Shown here piece after piece: positions 44,163-52,748 of a DNA stretch of 64,000 bases; the first letter of the stretch is position 1, and every line of letters starts with the position of its first letter. This DNA comes from Tahibacter soli (GTDB lineage Bacteria > Pseudomonadota > Gammaproteobacteria > Xanthomonadales > Rhodanobacteraceae), in the NCBI RefSeq assembly GCF_025717065.2, contig NZ_JAOVZO020000023.1:186001-250000 (forward strand), in the 5' to 3' direction. Position numbers and translations under genes: made by a program. The notes beneath the pieces were generated by a model. The model was not told where the DNA came from and searched no databases. It saw only the letters and a program-made list of their open reading frames with translations.

Positions 44163-46750
44163 CCGTGCCGGCCGCATCGATCGATCGTCTGTACGAATGG
44201 CTGCCGGCGGTGCATCGCCGCCGCGACGCCGAACGCGGCTATCCGCTGCGCGCGCTGCTGCGCGCGATCGGCGAGGAGGTCGACGTCGTCGAAGACGACA
44301 TCTCGCAGCTCTACAGCGACTGGTTCATCGAAACCTGCGCGGACTGGGTCGTGCCGTACATCGGCGAGCTCGTGGGCTTCCGCCCGGTGCCCGAAGCCGG
44401 CGCGGCCGGCGATCCGGCGAGCGAGGCGGGGCGCAAGCTCAACGCGTGGCTGACGCCGCGGCGCGAAGTGGCCAACACGATCGCGCTGCGCCGACGCAAG
44501 GGCGCGCTGCACGTACTCGAGCATCTCGCGCGCGACGTCGCCGGCTGGCCCGCGCTCGCGACCGAGTACTACCGCACGCTCGGCTGGACGCAGAACCTCA
44601 ATCACCCGCACCTCGAACGCGCGCGCACCGCGCGCATCAGCGACCGGCCCGCGCGCGGCGACGACGCCTGCGCCTGCGATCCGAGCGCGCACACCGTCGA
44701 CGTGCGGCGCATCGATTCGCATCGGCGCCGCGGCAAGTACAACATTCCGAACATCGGGCTCGCGGTGTACCGCCTGCGCTCGTATCCGGTGACGGCCACG
44801 CCGGCCTGTTGCGTCGAGGACGAGGGCGCGCACTGCTTCGCGTTCAGCGTGTTCGGCAACGACGCGCCGCTCTACGCCACCGCGCCGCCGTGCGGGCCGT
44901 GCGCGCACGAGAACGACGGCGTGCCGCTGCCGCTGCGCCGCGCGCGCCTGCAGCGCGTCACCGGTGCGCATCCGCCCGTCGTCGAGACCGACGCGTTCTA
45001 CTGCGGCGCGGGCCGCAGCTTTGCGATCACCGCGCCGGGCTGGCCGGCGAAGAACGCGCCGCAGCCGATACCGGCGAGCGCCATCGTCGTCGCCGATCTC
45101 ACGGACTGGGCATACGTCGCGCGGCCCGGCACGGTCGCGGTCGATCCCGAGCGCGGACGCATCGCGTTTCCGCCGGGCAAGGCGCCGCGTCACGGCGTGC
45201 GCGTGGACTATCACTACGGGTTCAGCGCCGACATGGGCGGTGGCGAATACGCGCGTTCGCTCATCGAGCCGTCGCCGCGCGACGCGTCGGCGTTCGACCG
45301 CCACGACTTCGTCGACGCGCCCGCGGTGCTCAAGCGCCTCCAGCAGCATAAGCCAGACGGCGAGCCGCTCAGCATCTATCTCGCCGGACGTTTCGGCGAA
45401 TCGCTGATGCAGGCGATCGACGACTGGAAGCCCGACGAGGCGCCGCCGGCGGAACTGGTTCAGCGCCTGGCCGACGCATTCGACGACGCGCTCGCCGACG
45501 CCGACCTGTACGTGCCGTCGCGCTTTCCCGGCGTCGTGCTCAGCGACGAGATGAACCGGCTGCGCGAGCGCAAGGACGATCCGGCGAGCCTCGCGCGCTT
45601 CAACCGTCTCGTGCTCGAAGCGTTCTACGGCGAGGCGATCGCGCTGCGCTTTCGCTACTACGCGATCGGCCGCGACGGCTACGAGCGCATCGGCGACGCG
45701 TTGACGCAGTGGCGCCGCGACGATCCGCGCTACGCGGTGATCGAGTTCACGCGCAGCGGCGTGTGGACCGAGCCGGTGAACATCCGCCTGCACGCGCGCC
45801 AGACGCTGCAGCTGCGCGCGGCCGAGCGCGTGCGGCCGGTGCTGCGCCTGCTCGACTACATGGCCGACCGTTCCGACGCGTTCCGCGTCGCCGGCGACGC
45901 CGGCAGCCGGCTCGTGCTCGACGGCCTCGTCGTCGGCGGCCGCGGCATCCAGGTGCGCCGGCCCGACGGCTGCGCCGAAGGCGAGGGCGACGATCTGTGC
46001 GAGCTTGCGATCCGCCATTGCACGCTCGTGCCGGGCTGGGACCTCGGCTGCGACTGCGAGCCCAAGCGCCCGAACGAACCGAGCATCGAATTCGCCGGCA
46101 CGACGGCGAAGCTCACCGTCGAGCACAGCATCGTCGGCGCGATCGAGATCACGCACGAAACCGCGCGCGTCGCGCCGAACGGCGTCGCCATTGCCGACAG
46201 CATCGTCGACGCCACGCACAGCGGCCGGCTCGCGTTGCACGGCGGCGAGGGCCGGCCCGCCCACGCGAATCTCACCGTGCTGCGCTCGACCGTGCTCGGC
46301 GCGCTGACCGTGCACGCACTGATCCTGGCCGAGAATTCCCTCTTTACCGGATGCGTCGAAGTGGCGCGGCGGCAGATCGGCTGCATGCGGTTCTGCTACG
46401 CGCCGCCCGATTCGCGCACGCCGCGGCGTTTTCACTGCCAGCCCGATCTCGCGCGCGCGGCAGCGCTCGCGGCGCTCGAGCCCGACGCGACCGGCGAGAC
46501 GCGGGCGCGCGCGCTCGCGAACGCGTCGCTGCGCGTCAAGCCGCGCTTCACGAGCGTGCGCTACGGGCATCCGGCGTACGCGCAGCTCGCGCAGGACGTC
46601 GCGATCGAGATCGCGCGCGGCGCCGACGACGAGTCGGAGATGGGCGCGTTCCACGATCTGTTCGGGCCGCAGCGCGCGGCGAACCTGCGCGCGCGGCTGG
46701 CCGAGTACACGCCGGCCGGCATGGAGGCGGGCATTTTCTACGCAACCTGA
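44159..46750 (+). CDS. gpI-like tail/baseplate protein, Cys-rich, large
   Basis: An 863-residue protein. The first 150 residues resemble phage-tail-protein-I-like domains (IDRLYEWLPAVHRRRDAERG, LRALLRAIGEEVDVVEDDIS, ETCADWVVPYIGELVGFRPV). Several Cys clusters follow (ACACDPSAH, CCVEDEGAHC, CGPCAH, DCECEP-like CDCEPK), and the last third is right-handed beta-helix-like (TAKLTVEHSIVGAIEITHET, then LTVLRSTVLGALTVHALILA). Being at the baseplate periphery, the beta-helical part could be the target-contacting surface that replaces a separate fibre; that is inference. It overlaps the J-type gene by ATGA. Confidence 0.78.
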   Translation: MTVPAASIDRLYEWLPAVHRRRDAERGYPLRALLRAIGEEVDVVEDDISQLYSDWFIETCADWVVPYIGELVGFRPVPEAGAAGDPASEAGRKLNAWLTPRREVANTIALRRRKGALHVLEHLARDVAGWPALATEYYRTLGWTQNLNHPHLERARTARISDRPARGDDACACDPSAHTVDVRRIDSHRRRGKYNIPNIGLAVYRLRSYPVTATPACCVEDEGAHCFAFSVFGNDAPLYATAPPCGPCAHENDGVPLPLRRARLQRVTGAHPPVVETDAFYCGAGRSFAITAPGWPAKNAPQPIPASAIVVADLTDWAYVARPGTVAVDPERGRIAFPPGKAPRHGVRVDYHYGFSADMGGGEYARSLIEPSPRDASAFDRHDFVDAPAVLKRLQQHKPDGEPLSIYLAGRFGESLMQAIDDWKPDEAPPAELVQRLADAFDDALADADLYVPSRFPGVVLSDEMNRLRERKDDPASLARFNRLVLEAFYGEAIALRFRYYAIGRDGYERIGDALTQWRRDDPRYAVIEFTRSGVWTEPVNIRLHARQTLQLRAAERVRPVLRLLDYMADRSDAFRVAGDAGSRLVLDGLVVGGRGIQVRRPDGCAEGEGDDLCELAIRHCTLVPGWDLGCDCEPKRPNEPSIEFAGTTAKLTVEHSIVGAIEITHETARVAPNGVAIADSIVDATHSGRLALHGGEGRPAHANLTVLRSTVLGALTVHALILAENSLFTGCVEVARRQIGCMRFCYAPPDSRTPRRFHCQPDLARAAALAALEPDATGETRARALANASLRVKPRFTSVRYGHPAYAQLAQDVAIEIARGADDESEMGAFHDLFGPQRAANLRARLAEYTPAGMEAGIFYAT

Positions 46751-46789
46751 GCGCAGCCGGCGAGCGGCGCATCGAGAGGGAGACATCCG

Positions 46790-48319
46790 ATGAAAGGCGA
46801 TTATTCACGCATCCGCTTCGACGCGGCGAACCGCTTCAGCCGCGTGCTCGAGCAGCAGGGCCGCGTCGCGCTCGATGCGGACGCGAACGAGCGCAACGAG
46901 ATCCTCCTGTACTACCTGCGCACGCTCGCGCGCGACATCTTCGGCGACTACGGCGGCCCGATCGCCGAAGGCGGCTTCGCGCTCGAACTCGTCGACGACA
47001 AGCTGATGATCGGCGAGGGGCGCTACTACGTGCACGGCATCCTGTGCGAATCCGACGGCACGCATCATTACGTCGACCAGCCCGACTACGTGCCCGCCGA
47101 ACCCGATCCGAACGGCAGCGGCGGCGACGGACTGCGCGCGTTCCTGAAGTCCAAGACGCCGAACGACCAGCGCTACTGGGCGTATCTCGACGTGTGGGAG
47201 CGGCACGTCACCGCGCTCGAGGACGAGCGGCTGCGCGAGGTCGCGCTCGGCGGACCCGACACCTGCGCGCGCACGAAGGTGGTGTGGCAGGTCAAGGCGC
47301 GCGCGTTCGACGACATCGTCGAGTCGCTCGAAGCGCGCGCGGAATCGCTCAAGAAACGCATCAAGGAAATCGAGGATGCCGGCGGCGACGCGAGCGCGGA
47401 AAAAGCGCGGCTCGCGCGCGTCGAGGACGCGCTCGAGCAGTTGCGCACGAAGCCCGCGGAAGCGTGCGCCGCGCCGCTCGAGGATTTCGACGACGGCACC
47501 GGCGGCATGTCGGCGCGGCTCGAAAAGGCGCTGCAGCCGAAGACGCCGTGCATCATCGCGCCCGACGCGCGCTATCGCGGCGCCGAGAACCAGCTGTATC
47601 GCGTCGAGATCCACCGTGGCGGCGCGGCCGGCCAGGCGACGTTCAAATGGTCGCGCGACAACGGCAGCATCGCGGCGCTGTTGTTGAAAAACGACGGCGG
47701 CAGTCAACTCAAGGTGAGCGACGCGAGCGGCTTCTACGCCGGTGCGTGGGTCGAGCTGTCGGAAACCGCGCGCGAACTGCGCGGCGATCCCGGCGTGCTC
47801 GTGCGCATCGTTCGCGTGGACGACGATACGCTGATCGTCGACGCCGATTCCGTCGCGGCGGCGAAGACCGTCGTGGTCGATCCGAAGCGTTCGACGGTGC
47901 GGCTGTGGAACCAGGAGGGCGACGGCCTCGGCAACGGCGTGGCGCTGCTCGCGACGAATCCGGTCGACTGGCTCGACCTCGAAGACGGCGTGCAGGTGCG
48001 CTTCGATCCGACCGGCGACTATCGCAGCGGCGACTGCTGGCTGATTCCCGCGCGCGTCGCGGGCGGCCCGGACGGCGGCATCGAATGGCCCGACGGCGAC
48101 GCGCCGCAGCCGCCGCGCCGCAGCGAGCACCACTACGCGCCGCTCGGCTGGATCGGCTGGCTACGGTCGCCGACCGGACAGTCGACCATCAAGATCGACG
48201 GCTGCCTGTGCACGCTCAAGCCCCTGACGCCGTGCCAGCAGCAGGCGGTGCGCCCGACGCGGCCGCCGGTCGACGGCACGCGCGGCGCGGCCGGCCGCGG
48301 GCGGCGCGGGAAGCCCTGA
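46790..48319 (+). CDS. DUF6519-type eCIS protein
   Basis: A 509-residue protein opening MKGDYSRIRFDAANRFSRVL, then EQQGRVALDADANERNEILLYYLRTLARD, which is the DUF6519-type start seen in eCIS and phage-like loci. A coiled coil (ESLEARAESLKKRIKEIEDA) lies near residues 180-225. Beta-rich blocks follow, including LYRVEIHRGGAAGQATFKWS and RDNGSIAAL. Function is unproven; position after the gpI-like gene suggests a peripheral baseplate or attachment component. GGGAG precedes the start. Confidence 0.82.
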   Translation: MKGDYSRIRFDAANRFSRVLEQQGRVALDADANERNEILLYYLRTLARDIFGDYGGPIAEGGFALELVDDKLMIGEGRYYVHGILCESDGTHHYVDQPDYVPAEPDPNGSGGDGLRAFLKSKTPNDQRYWAYLDVWERHVTALEDERLREVALGGPDTCARTKVVWQVKARAFDDIVESLEARAESLKKRIKEIEDAGGDASAEKARLARVEDALEQLRTKPAEACAAPLEDFDDGTGGMSARLEKALQPKTPCIIAPDARYRGAENQLYRVEIHRGGAAGQATFKWSRDNGSIAALLLKNDGGSQLKVSDASGFYAGAWVELSETARELRGDPGVLVRIVRVDDDTLIVDADSVAAAKTVVVDPKRSTVRLWNQEGDGLGNGVALLATNPVDWLDLEDGVQVRFDPTGDYRSGDCWLIPARVAGGPDGGIEWPDGDAPQPPRRSEHHYAPLGWIGWLRSPTGQSTIKIDGCLCTLKPLTPCQQQAVRPTRPPVDGTRGAAGRGRRGKP

Positions 48320-48321
48320 CG

Positions 48322-50442
48322 ATGTTCGCGCGGGCACGCGCCGTCGCCGCGCCGTCGCCGCCGACGTTCGCGTCCGCGCGACCGCTCGTGTCGCCGCGCG
48401 TGCAGCGCAAGGCGACGCTCGGTGCGGTCGACGACGCGTACGAGCGCGAAGCCGACGCGGTCGCCGATCGCGTGACGCGCATGAGCGACGCCGGCGCGAT
48501 CGGCAGCGCACCGCCGGCGATTTCGCGTCGTTGCGCGGCGTGCGACGACGAGAAAACGGTGCGGACGAAGCGCGCGGCACGCGGCGACGCGTCCGCGCAC
48601 GACGTCGACGCCGCCGCGAACGTGGCGTCGCGCGGCGGCGCGCCGCTGCCGGCCGCGGCGCGCGCGCGGTTCGAACCGCGCTTCGGGCACGATTTTTCCA
48701 ACGTGCGCGTACACGCCGACGGCGAGGCGGCGAACGCCGCGCGCGGCGTGCGGGCGCACGCGTACACGTTCGGCTCGCACATCGTGTTCGGCGCCGGGCA
48801 GTACGCGCCGGGTACGCGCGCCGGCGAACACCTGTTGGCGCACGAACTCGCGCACGTCGTGCAGCAGGGCGGCGGCACGCCCGCGCGCGTGCGGCGCAAG
48901 GTGGCGCCGGAATACGTCGTCGACGAACCGGAAGTCGACCCGACGCGGCCCGGCGCGCCCGAGCGCGTCGCGTTCGCGCGCAACAGCGCGACCGTGCCGG
49001 CGAGCGAGCAGGCGAAGATCGACGGGTTCAAGTCCGGCCGCGACCGCACCGTCGACCTCGAACTGCTCGGTCTTGCGACCGGCGACGAACTGGCCCTCGA
49101 TCCGACGCTGCCGAAGCGGCGCGCCGATGCGGTGGACGCCGAACTCGCCAAGCCGGAGAAAGGCGTGGTGCCGTTCGTGATGGAACACATCGGCAAGCGC
49201 AAAGTGACGGCCGGCACCGCCGCGAACACGGCCGACACGGCGAGACTGCGCTTCAATCGCGGCGTCGAGATCCTGCGGCCGACCGACGTGAGCCTGAGCC
49301 CCGCGACGCCGACGAAGGCGCCGTCGGCGTGCGACCCCGGGCTCGAGCAGAACTTCCAGGACGCCAAGACGATGGCGTTCGACTGGATCGACGTGACGCG
49401 CACGGAACTGAAGAAGGTTCCGTTGGCGGGCGGCATCGACGGCTCGCTCGACGCGTTCTTCGGCGGTCACGGCGCCGCGACGGTGACGCGCGTCGACGGC
49501 AACCTCGGCCTGATCCGCGACGAAGTCAAAAGCCTTGCCGATCCGGCCAATCACGCCTGTGCGGACCCGAAAGACCCCGGCTGCGTCGGCGCGATCGCGT
49601 CCAACTCCGGCGGCACGATGAAGATCTGCGCGAGCTACGGCGGCATGACGCCCGAGGACCGCGCGCGCAATCTCGTGCACGAAGCCGGCCACAGCACGAA
49701 GAAGCTCGCGGTGTCGACCGGCAAGTCGAAGGCCGACGGCACGAGCGATTTTTCGTATCGGCACGAACGCGGCATCGCGCGGATCGGCAAGCTCAATCCC
49801 GACCAGGCGCTGAAGAACTCCGACAGCTATTCGATGTTCCTGATGACCGAGCGCGTGCCGATGTCGATCACCAAGGGCATGCAGCCCGAAGCCGATCCCG
49901 CGCCGACGGGGTTCGCCAAGGCGGACGACGCCGAGGCGGCGCAGCGCGCGCTCGCGCTCGCCGAGCGCTGGACGCGGCTTTCGACGCAGGGCCTGAAGGA
50001 CCTGCATCGCGACCTGCGATCGCTCAAGGGCAAGCCGGTGCCCGCGAGCGTCGGCAGTCCCGACCGCCTGGACAAGATCCTCGGGCAGGTGAAGAAGCGC
50101 TTCCCGCCGATCCTCGGCGGCAAGGACGTGACCGGCGACGACCTGACGATGCTCGCCGGCGTCTACGATCGCTATCTCGAGTTGAAGCGACTGTTCGACC
50201 AGCCGATCGCGATATCGTCCGGCGCGGCGACCGCGTTCACGGCGACCGCGCCGGCCGCGGCGGGCAAGAAGGGGTCGCTGTCGCTGTCGGTCGACGCGAA
50301 GTTTCTCGCCGCGAACGAGCGCGCGCGTGCGCGTCAGATCGTCGACGCGCTGATCGAACTCGTGCCGACCGGACGCATCGCGGTGAAGCAGCGCGGCGAC
50401 TACGGCGCGTTCGCCGAGTTCGTGCGCGAAATGTTCCAGTAG
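48322..50442 (+). CDS. DUF4157 effector 5: OmpA-like segment plus aspzincin-type protease
   Basis: A 706-residue protein. QRKATLGAVDDAYEREADAV begins the leader, with a CAAC-type pair (RRCAACDDEK), and the DUF4157 module ends HELAHVVQQ. Residues about 216-290 (VAFARNSATVPASEQAKIDG, then ELLGLATGDELALD and RRADAVDAELAK) resemble an OmpA-C peptidoglycan-binding domain. The C-terminal domain has LVHEAGHS (His453, Glu454, His457) and KNSDSYSMFL, the pattern of M35-like/lysine-specific metallo-endopeptidases. It is set apart from the other four effectors, at the 3' end of the operon and three bases after the DUF6519 gene. The leader and DUF4157 are in one frame here. Confidence 0.85.
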   Translation: MFARARAVAAPSPPTFASARPLVSPRVQRKATLGAVDDAYEREADAVADRVTRMSDAGAIGSAPPAISRRCAACDDEKTVRTKRAARGDASAHDVDAAANVASRGGAPLPAAARARFEPRFGHDFSNVRVHADGEAANAARGVRAHAYTFGSHIVFGAGQYAPGTRAGEHLLAHELAHVVQQGGGTPARVRRKVAPEYVVDEPEVDPTRPGAPERVAFARNSATVPASEQAKIDGFKSGRDRTVDLELLGLATGDELALDPTLPKRRADAVDAELAKPEKGVVPFVMEHIGKRKVTAGTAANTADTARLRFNRGVEILRPTDVSLSPATPTKAPSACDPGLEQNFQDAKTMAFDWIDVTRTELKKVPLAGGIDGSLDAFFGGHGAATVTRVDGNLGLIRDEVKSLADPANHACADPKDPGCVGAIASNSGGTMKICASYGGMTPEDRARNLVHEAGHSTKKLAVSTGKSKADGTSDFSYRHERGIARIGKLNPDQALKNSDSYSMFLMTERVPMSITKGMQPEADPAPTGFAKADDAEAAQRALALAERWTRLSTQGLKDLHRDLRSLKGKPVPASVGSPDRLDKILGQVKKRFPPILGGKDVTGDDLTMLAGVYDRYLELKRLFDQPIAISSGAATAFTATAPAAAGKKGSLSLSVDAKFLAANERARARQIVDALIELVPTGRIAVKQRGDYGAFAEFVREMFQ

Positions 50443-50624
50443 CGGCGGTCGCCGCAAACGGCGCGAACGCTCCGCCGCCGCTGCCGGCGTATCATGCGTT
50501 CGCGGTGTGTCCGACGAAGGCGGACGGCGGCGAGCCTCGCGAGCCCCGGAATCGCCCGATTCGCGTTTCGACGTCGACACAGGCCGGCGCCATCCCGGGC
50601 GAACGGCGAAACGGGGGAGCGACG

Positions 50625-51512
50625 ATGCGGCGTGCGATGCGTTGGGCGATCGGTCTGTGCGGGCTCGGCGCGGCCGCGGCGTTCGCCGCGAGTCCCGATC
50701 TGCGTACGCTCGTCGTCGCGCAGCTGCGCGCGATCGGCGAGCCGCTGTTCGATCGCGGCGCGGCGACCGAGCCGCGTTTCGATCCGTTCTACGCGGATAT
50801 GGTCGAATCGCTGCCGCCGCAGCAAAAAGTCGAGCAGGCGCTCGAACTGGCGATCAACCGCCGCGTCGGCGCGACCGACTACATCGTCCAGAATGCGCAG
50901 CGCTGGCGAGGCACGTTCGAGCCGAGCGAGAAGCTCGCGATGCTGATCCGTCTTTCCGGCGACGCGCCGCTGATCGAAGTGCGCATGGCCGGTTTCGAGA
51001 TCTATCTCGCGCAATACGGTTTCGAGAAATCGCCGGCCGAAGTCGACCGCCTGCTGCAGCGCATGCGCAACGACCCGCGAGGCGCGAGCGCCTGGGTGCT
51101 GTGGAACATCGCGGTGCTCGGCGCGCGCGGCGTCGAGCGCGAACGCGTGTTCGCCGAGCTGACCGCGGGGCTGCGCACCGACGACGAGGGCATGCGCCGA
51201 TGGGCCGTCGATTCGCTCGCGAAGTTCGGCGGCGTCGAAATCGTGGAGCCCCTGCTCGCCGTCGCACGCGACGAGCCGTCGGCCGTCGTGCGCGAACGCG
51301 CGTTCTGCGCACTCGCGCAATCGGGCACGCTGCTCGTCGCCGAACGCTACCACGCGGTGCCGGGCCTGCTCTCGATCGCCGCCGACGCGAAGTCCGACCG
51401 GCAGTCGGTCGGCTGGGCGTATCAGGCGCTGCGCGAAATCACCGACACGTACGATCTGCCCGACGACGCGGATGCGTGGCGCGAGCGTTTACGGGCGGCC
51501 GGACTGCTGTAG
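50625..51512 (+). CDS. Exported HEAT-repeat-like protein
   Basis: A 295-residue protein with an N-terminal hydrophobic segment (AIGLCGLGAAAAFAASPD) that may be a signal peptide. It has paired helices typical of HEAT repeats: SAWVLWNIAVLGARGVERER, DDEGMRRWAVDSLAKFGGVE and SAVVRERAFCALAQSGTLLV. Such scaffolds bind other proteins. A GGGGGAG ribosome site supports the start. It begins 183 bases after the last eCIS gene, so it is probably a separate unit; partner unknown. Confidence 0.78.
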   Translation: MRRAMRWAIGLCGLGAAAAFAASPDLRTLVVAQLRAIGEPLFDRGAATEPRFDPFYADMVESLPPQQKVEQALELAINRRVGATDYIVQNAQRWRGTFEPSEKLAMLIRLSGDAPLIEVRMAGFEIYLAQYGFEKSPAEVDRLLQRMRNDPRGASAWVLWNIAVLGARGVERERVFAELTAGLRTDDEGMRRWAVDSLAKFGGVEIVEPLLAVARDEPSAVVRERAFCALAQSGTLLVAERYHAVPGLLSIAADAKSDRQSVGWAYQALREITDTYDLPDDADAWRERLRAAGLL

Positions 51513-51671
51513 CGCACCTGTCGGATAGCGCTGGCGAGGACCGGCGCGCGCAGCTATCAGGCGCTGCGCCGCAGCGACATCGTTGCTCGCGGGCCGACGA
51601 TTTTTGTGGACGTATGGTCATCGTCCACTTATCGTTGCGCTGCGCGGGTTCATTCCAGTTTCGAGGTTCAC

Positions 51672-52706
51672 ATGCGAATTCGAATCTTCGAGGGCGCGTT
51701 CGCGCGCGTGCGTTCGTCGTTCAAGCCGTTGCTTGCGACGCTCGCCGCGAGCGCGTCGCTCGCCGTTTCGGCCGGCGCCGCCGCGCAGTCGTGCACGCAG
51801 TCGGCCGCGACCGGCGCGTCGACGTACCAGGCCGTGTTCCAGCCGACGTGCCACAACTGCTACGAGATCGGCGTCGCCAAGGCGATGGGCGCCAACACGT
51901 TCAAGCAGGTGCTCGACCAGGTGCTCAACGTCGAGATCGACATCTGGGACACGCGCGATGCCGTCACCGGCGGCGTGCCGCGCGAATGGTACGTGCGGCA
52001 CAATCCCGGCACGCTGTTCCAGTCGGGCAACGACAACAACTGCACGGGCAACGGCAAGGGCACGAACGATCTCGGCGCGTGCCTCGACGACATCCGCACA
52101 TGGAGCGACGCGCATCCGGGCCACTATCCGATCACGCTGTTTCTCGACAAGAAGCAGGCGTGGAGCCCCGCGAGCCAGGGCCGCCGGCCGGCCGATCTCG
52201 ACCGGCTGGTCGAATCGTCGCTGGGACAAAAACTGTACAAGCCGGCGGAGTTCAAAGGTGCGCACGCGACCTTGCGCGAGGCGGCGAAGACCGGCGCATG
52301 GCCGAGCCGCGACGCGCTCAAGGGCAGGGTGCTGATCGCGCTGACGGGCGGGCAGACCGGCAAGCACAACCAGACGCAGAACGAGTACGTCCAGGACCGC
52401 CGCGACAACGCGGCGCTGTTCATGGCGGTAGACACCGACGAGACGAAGGACATCGAAGGCACGCCGCAGGGGTTCAATGCGACGACGGCGTCGTATCTCG
52501 TGTTCTACAACATCAAGGCCGGCGGCAGCCGCACGAGTCTCGGCAAGAAGACGCGCGCGAACAACTACGTATCGCGGCTATGGGACGGCGACAACGACAA
52601 CCCGTGCTCGATCCTCGACGCGTGCATCAACGACAACGCGTTGAAAAAGTGGAACAAGGGCGCGTGCAACGGATTGTCGACAGGCGTGTTGACGCCGAAG
52701 CCCTAA
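51672..52706 (+). CDS. Secreted PI-specific phospholipase C-like (Ca2+-dependent type) protein
   Basis: A 344-residue protein with a signal peptide ending SLAVSAGAAAQ. It resembles the calcium-dependent phosphoinositide phospholipase C domain: CHNCYEIGVAKAMG..LNVEIDIWDTRDA (metal-binding Glu/Asp), WYVRHNPGTLFQSGNDNNC (second catalytic His region), LDDIRTWSDAHPGHYPITLFLDKKQAW and VLIALTGGQTGKHN. Such enzymes cut phospholipid or glycerophosphodiester bonds. The canonical first His motif is altered (TCHNC rather than SHNSY-like), so activity is not certain. GAGG precedes the start. Confidence 0.75.
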   Translation: MRIRIFEGAFARVRSSFKPLLATLAASASLAVSAGAAAQSCTQSAATGASTYQAVFQPTCHNCYEIGVAKAMGANTFKQVLDQVLNVEIDIWDTRDAVTGGVPREWYVRHNPGTLFQSGNDNNCTGNGKGTNDLGACLDDIRTWSDAHPGHYPITLFLDKKQAWSPASQGRRPADLDRLVESSLGQKLYKPAEFKGAHATLREAAKTGAWPSRDALKGRVLIALTGGQTGKHNQTQNEYVQDRRDNAALFMAVDTDETKDIEGTPQGFNATTASYLVFYNIKAGGSRTSLGKKTRANNYVSRLWDGDNDNPCSILDACINDNALKKWNKGACNGLSTGVLTPKP

Positions 52707-52720
52707 CCGGCGAGGCGAGC

Positions 52721-52744
52721 CCGCCGCGCCGGAGGGCGCGGCGG
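52721..52744. terminator. Hairpin between convergent genes
   Basis: A perfect 10-bp stem CCGCCGCGCC/GGCGCGGCGG with a GGAG loop sits between the stop of the phospholipase-like gene and the stop of the topoisomerase gene coming from the other side. It is well placed to end both transcripts, though neither side has a strong U-tract. Confidence 0.55.
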
Positions 52745-52748
52745 CGTG

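Noticed and set aside
20854-50442. Prophage
   Set aside because: There is no capsid, terminase, portal, integrase or lysis gene, and the AAA+ ATPase, DUF4255 cap and DUF4157 cargo identify an eCIS rather than a phage tail remnant.
20854-50442. Type VI secretion system
   Set aside because: No TssJLM membrane complex, ClpV or TssA-type genes are seen; the ATPase is of the CDC48-like eCIS type.
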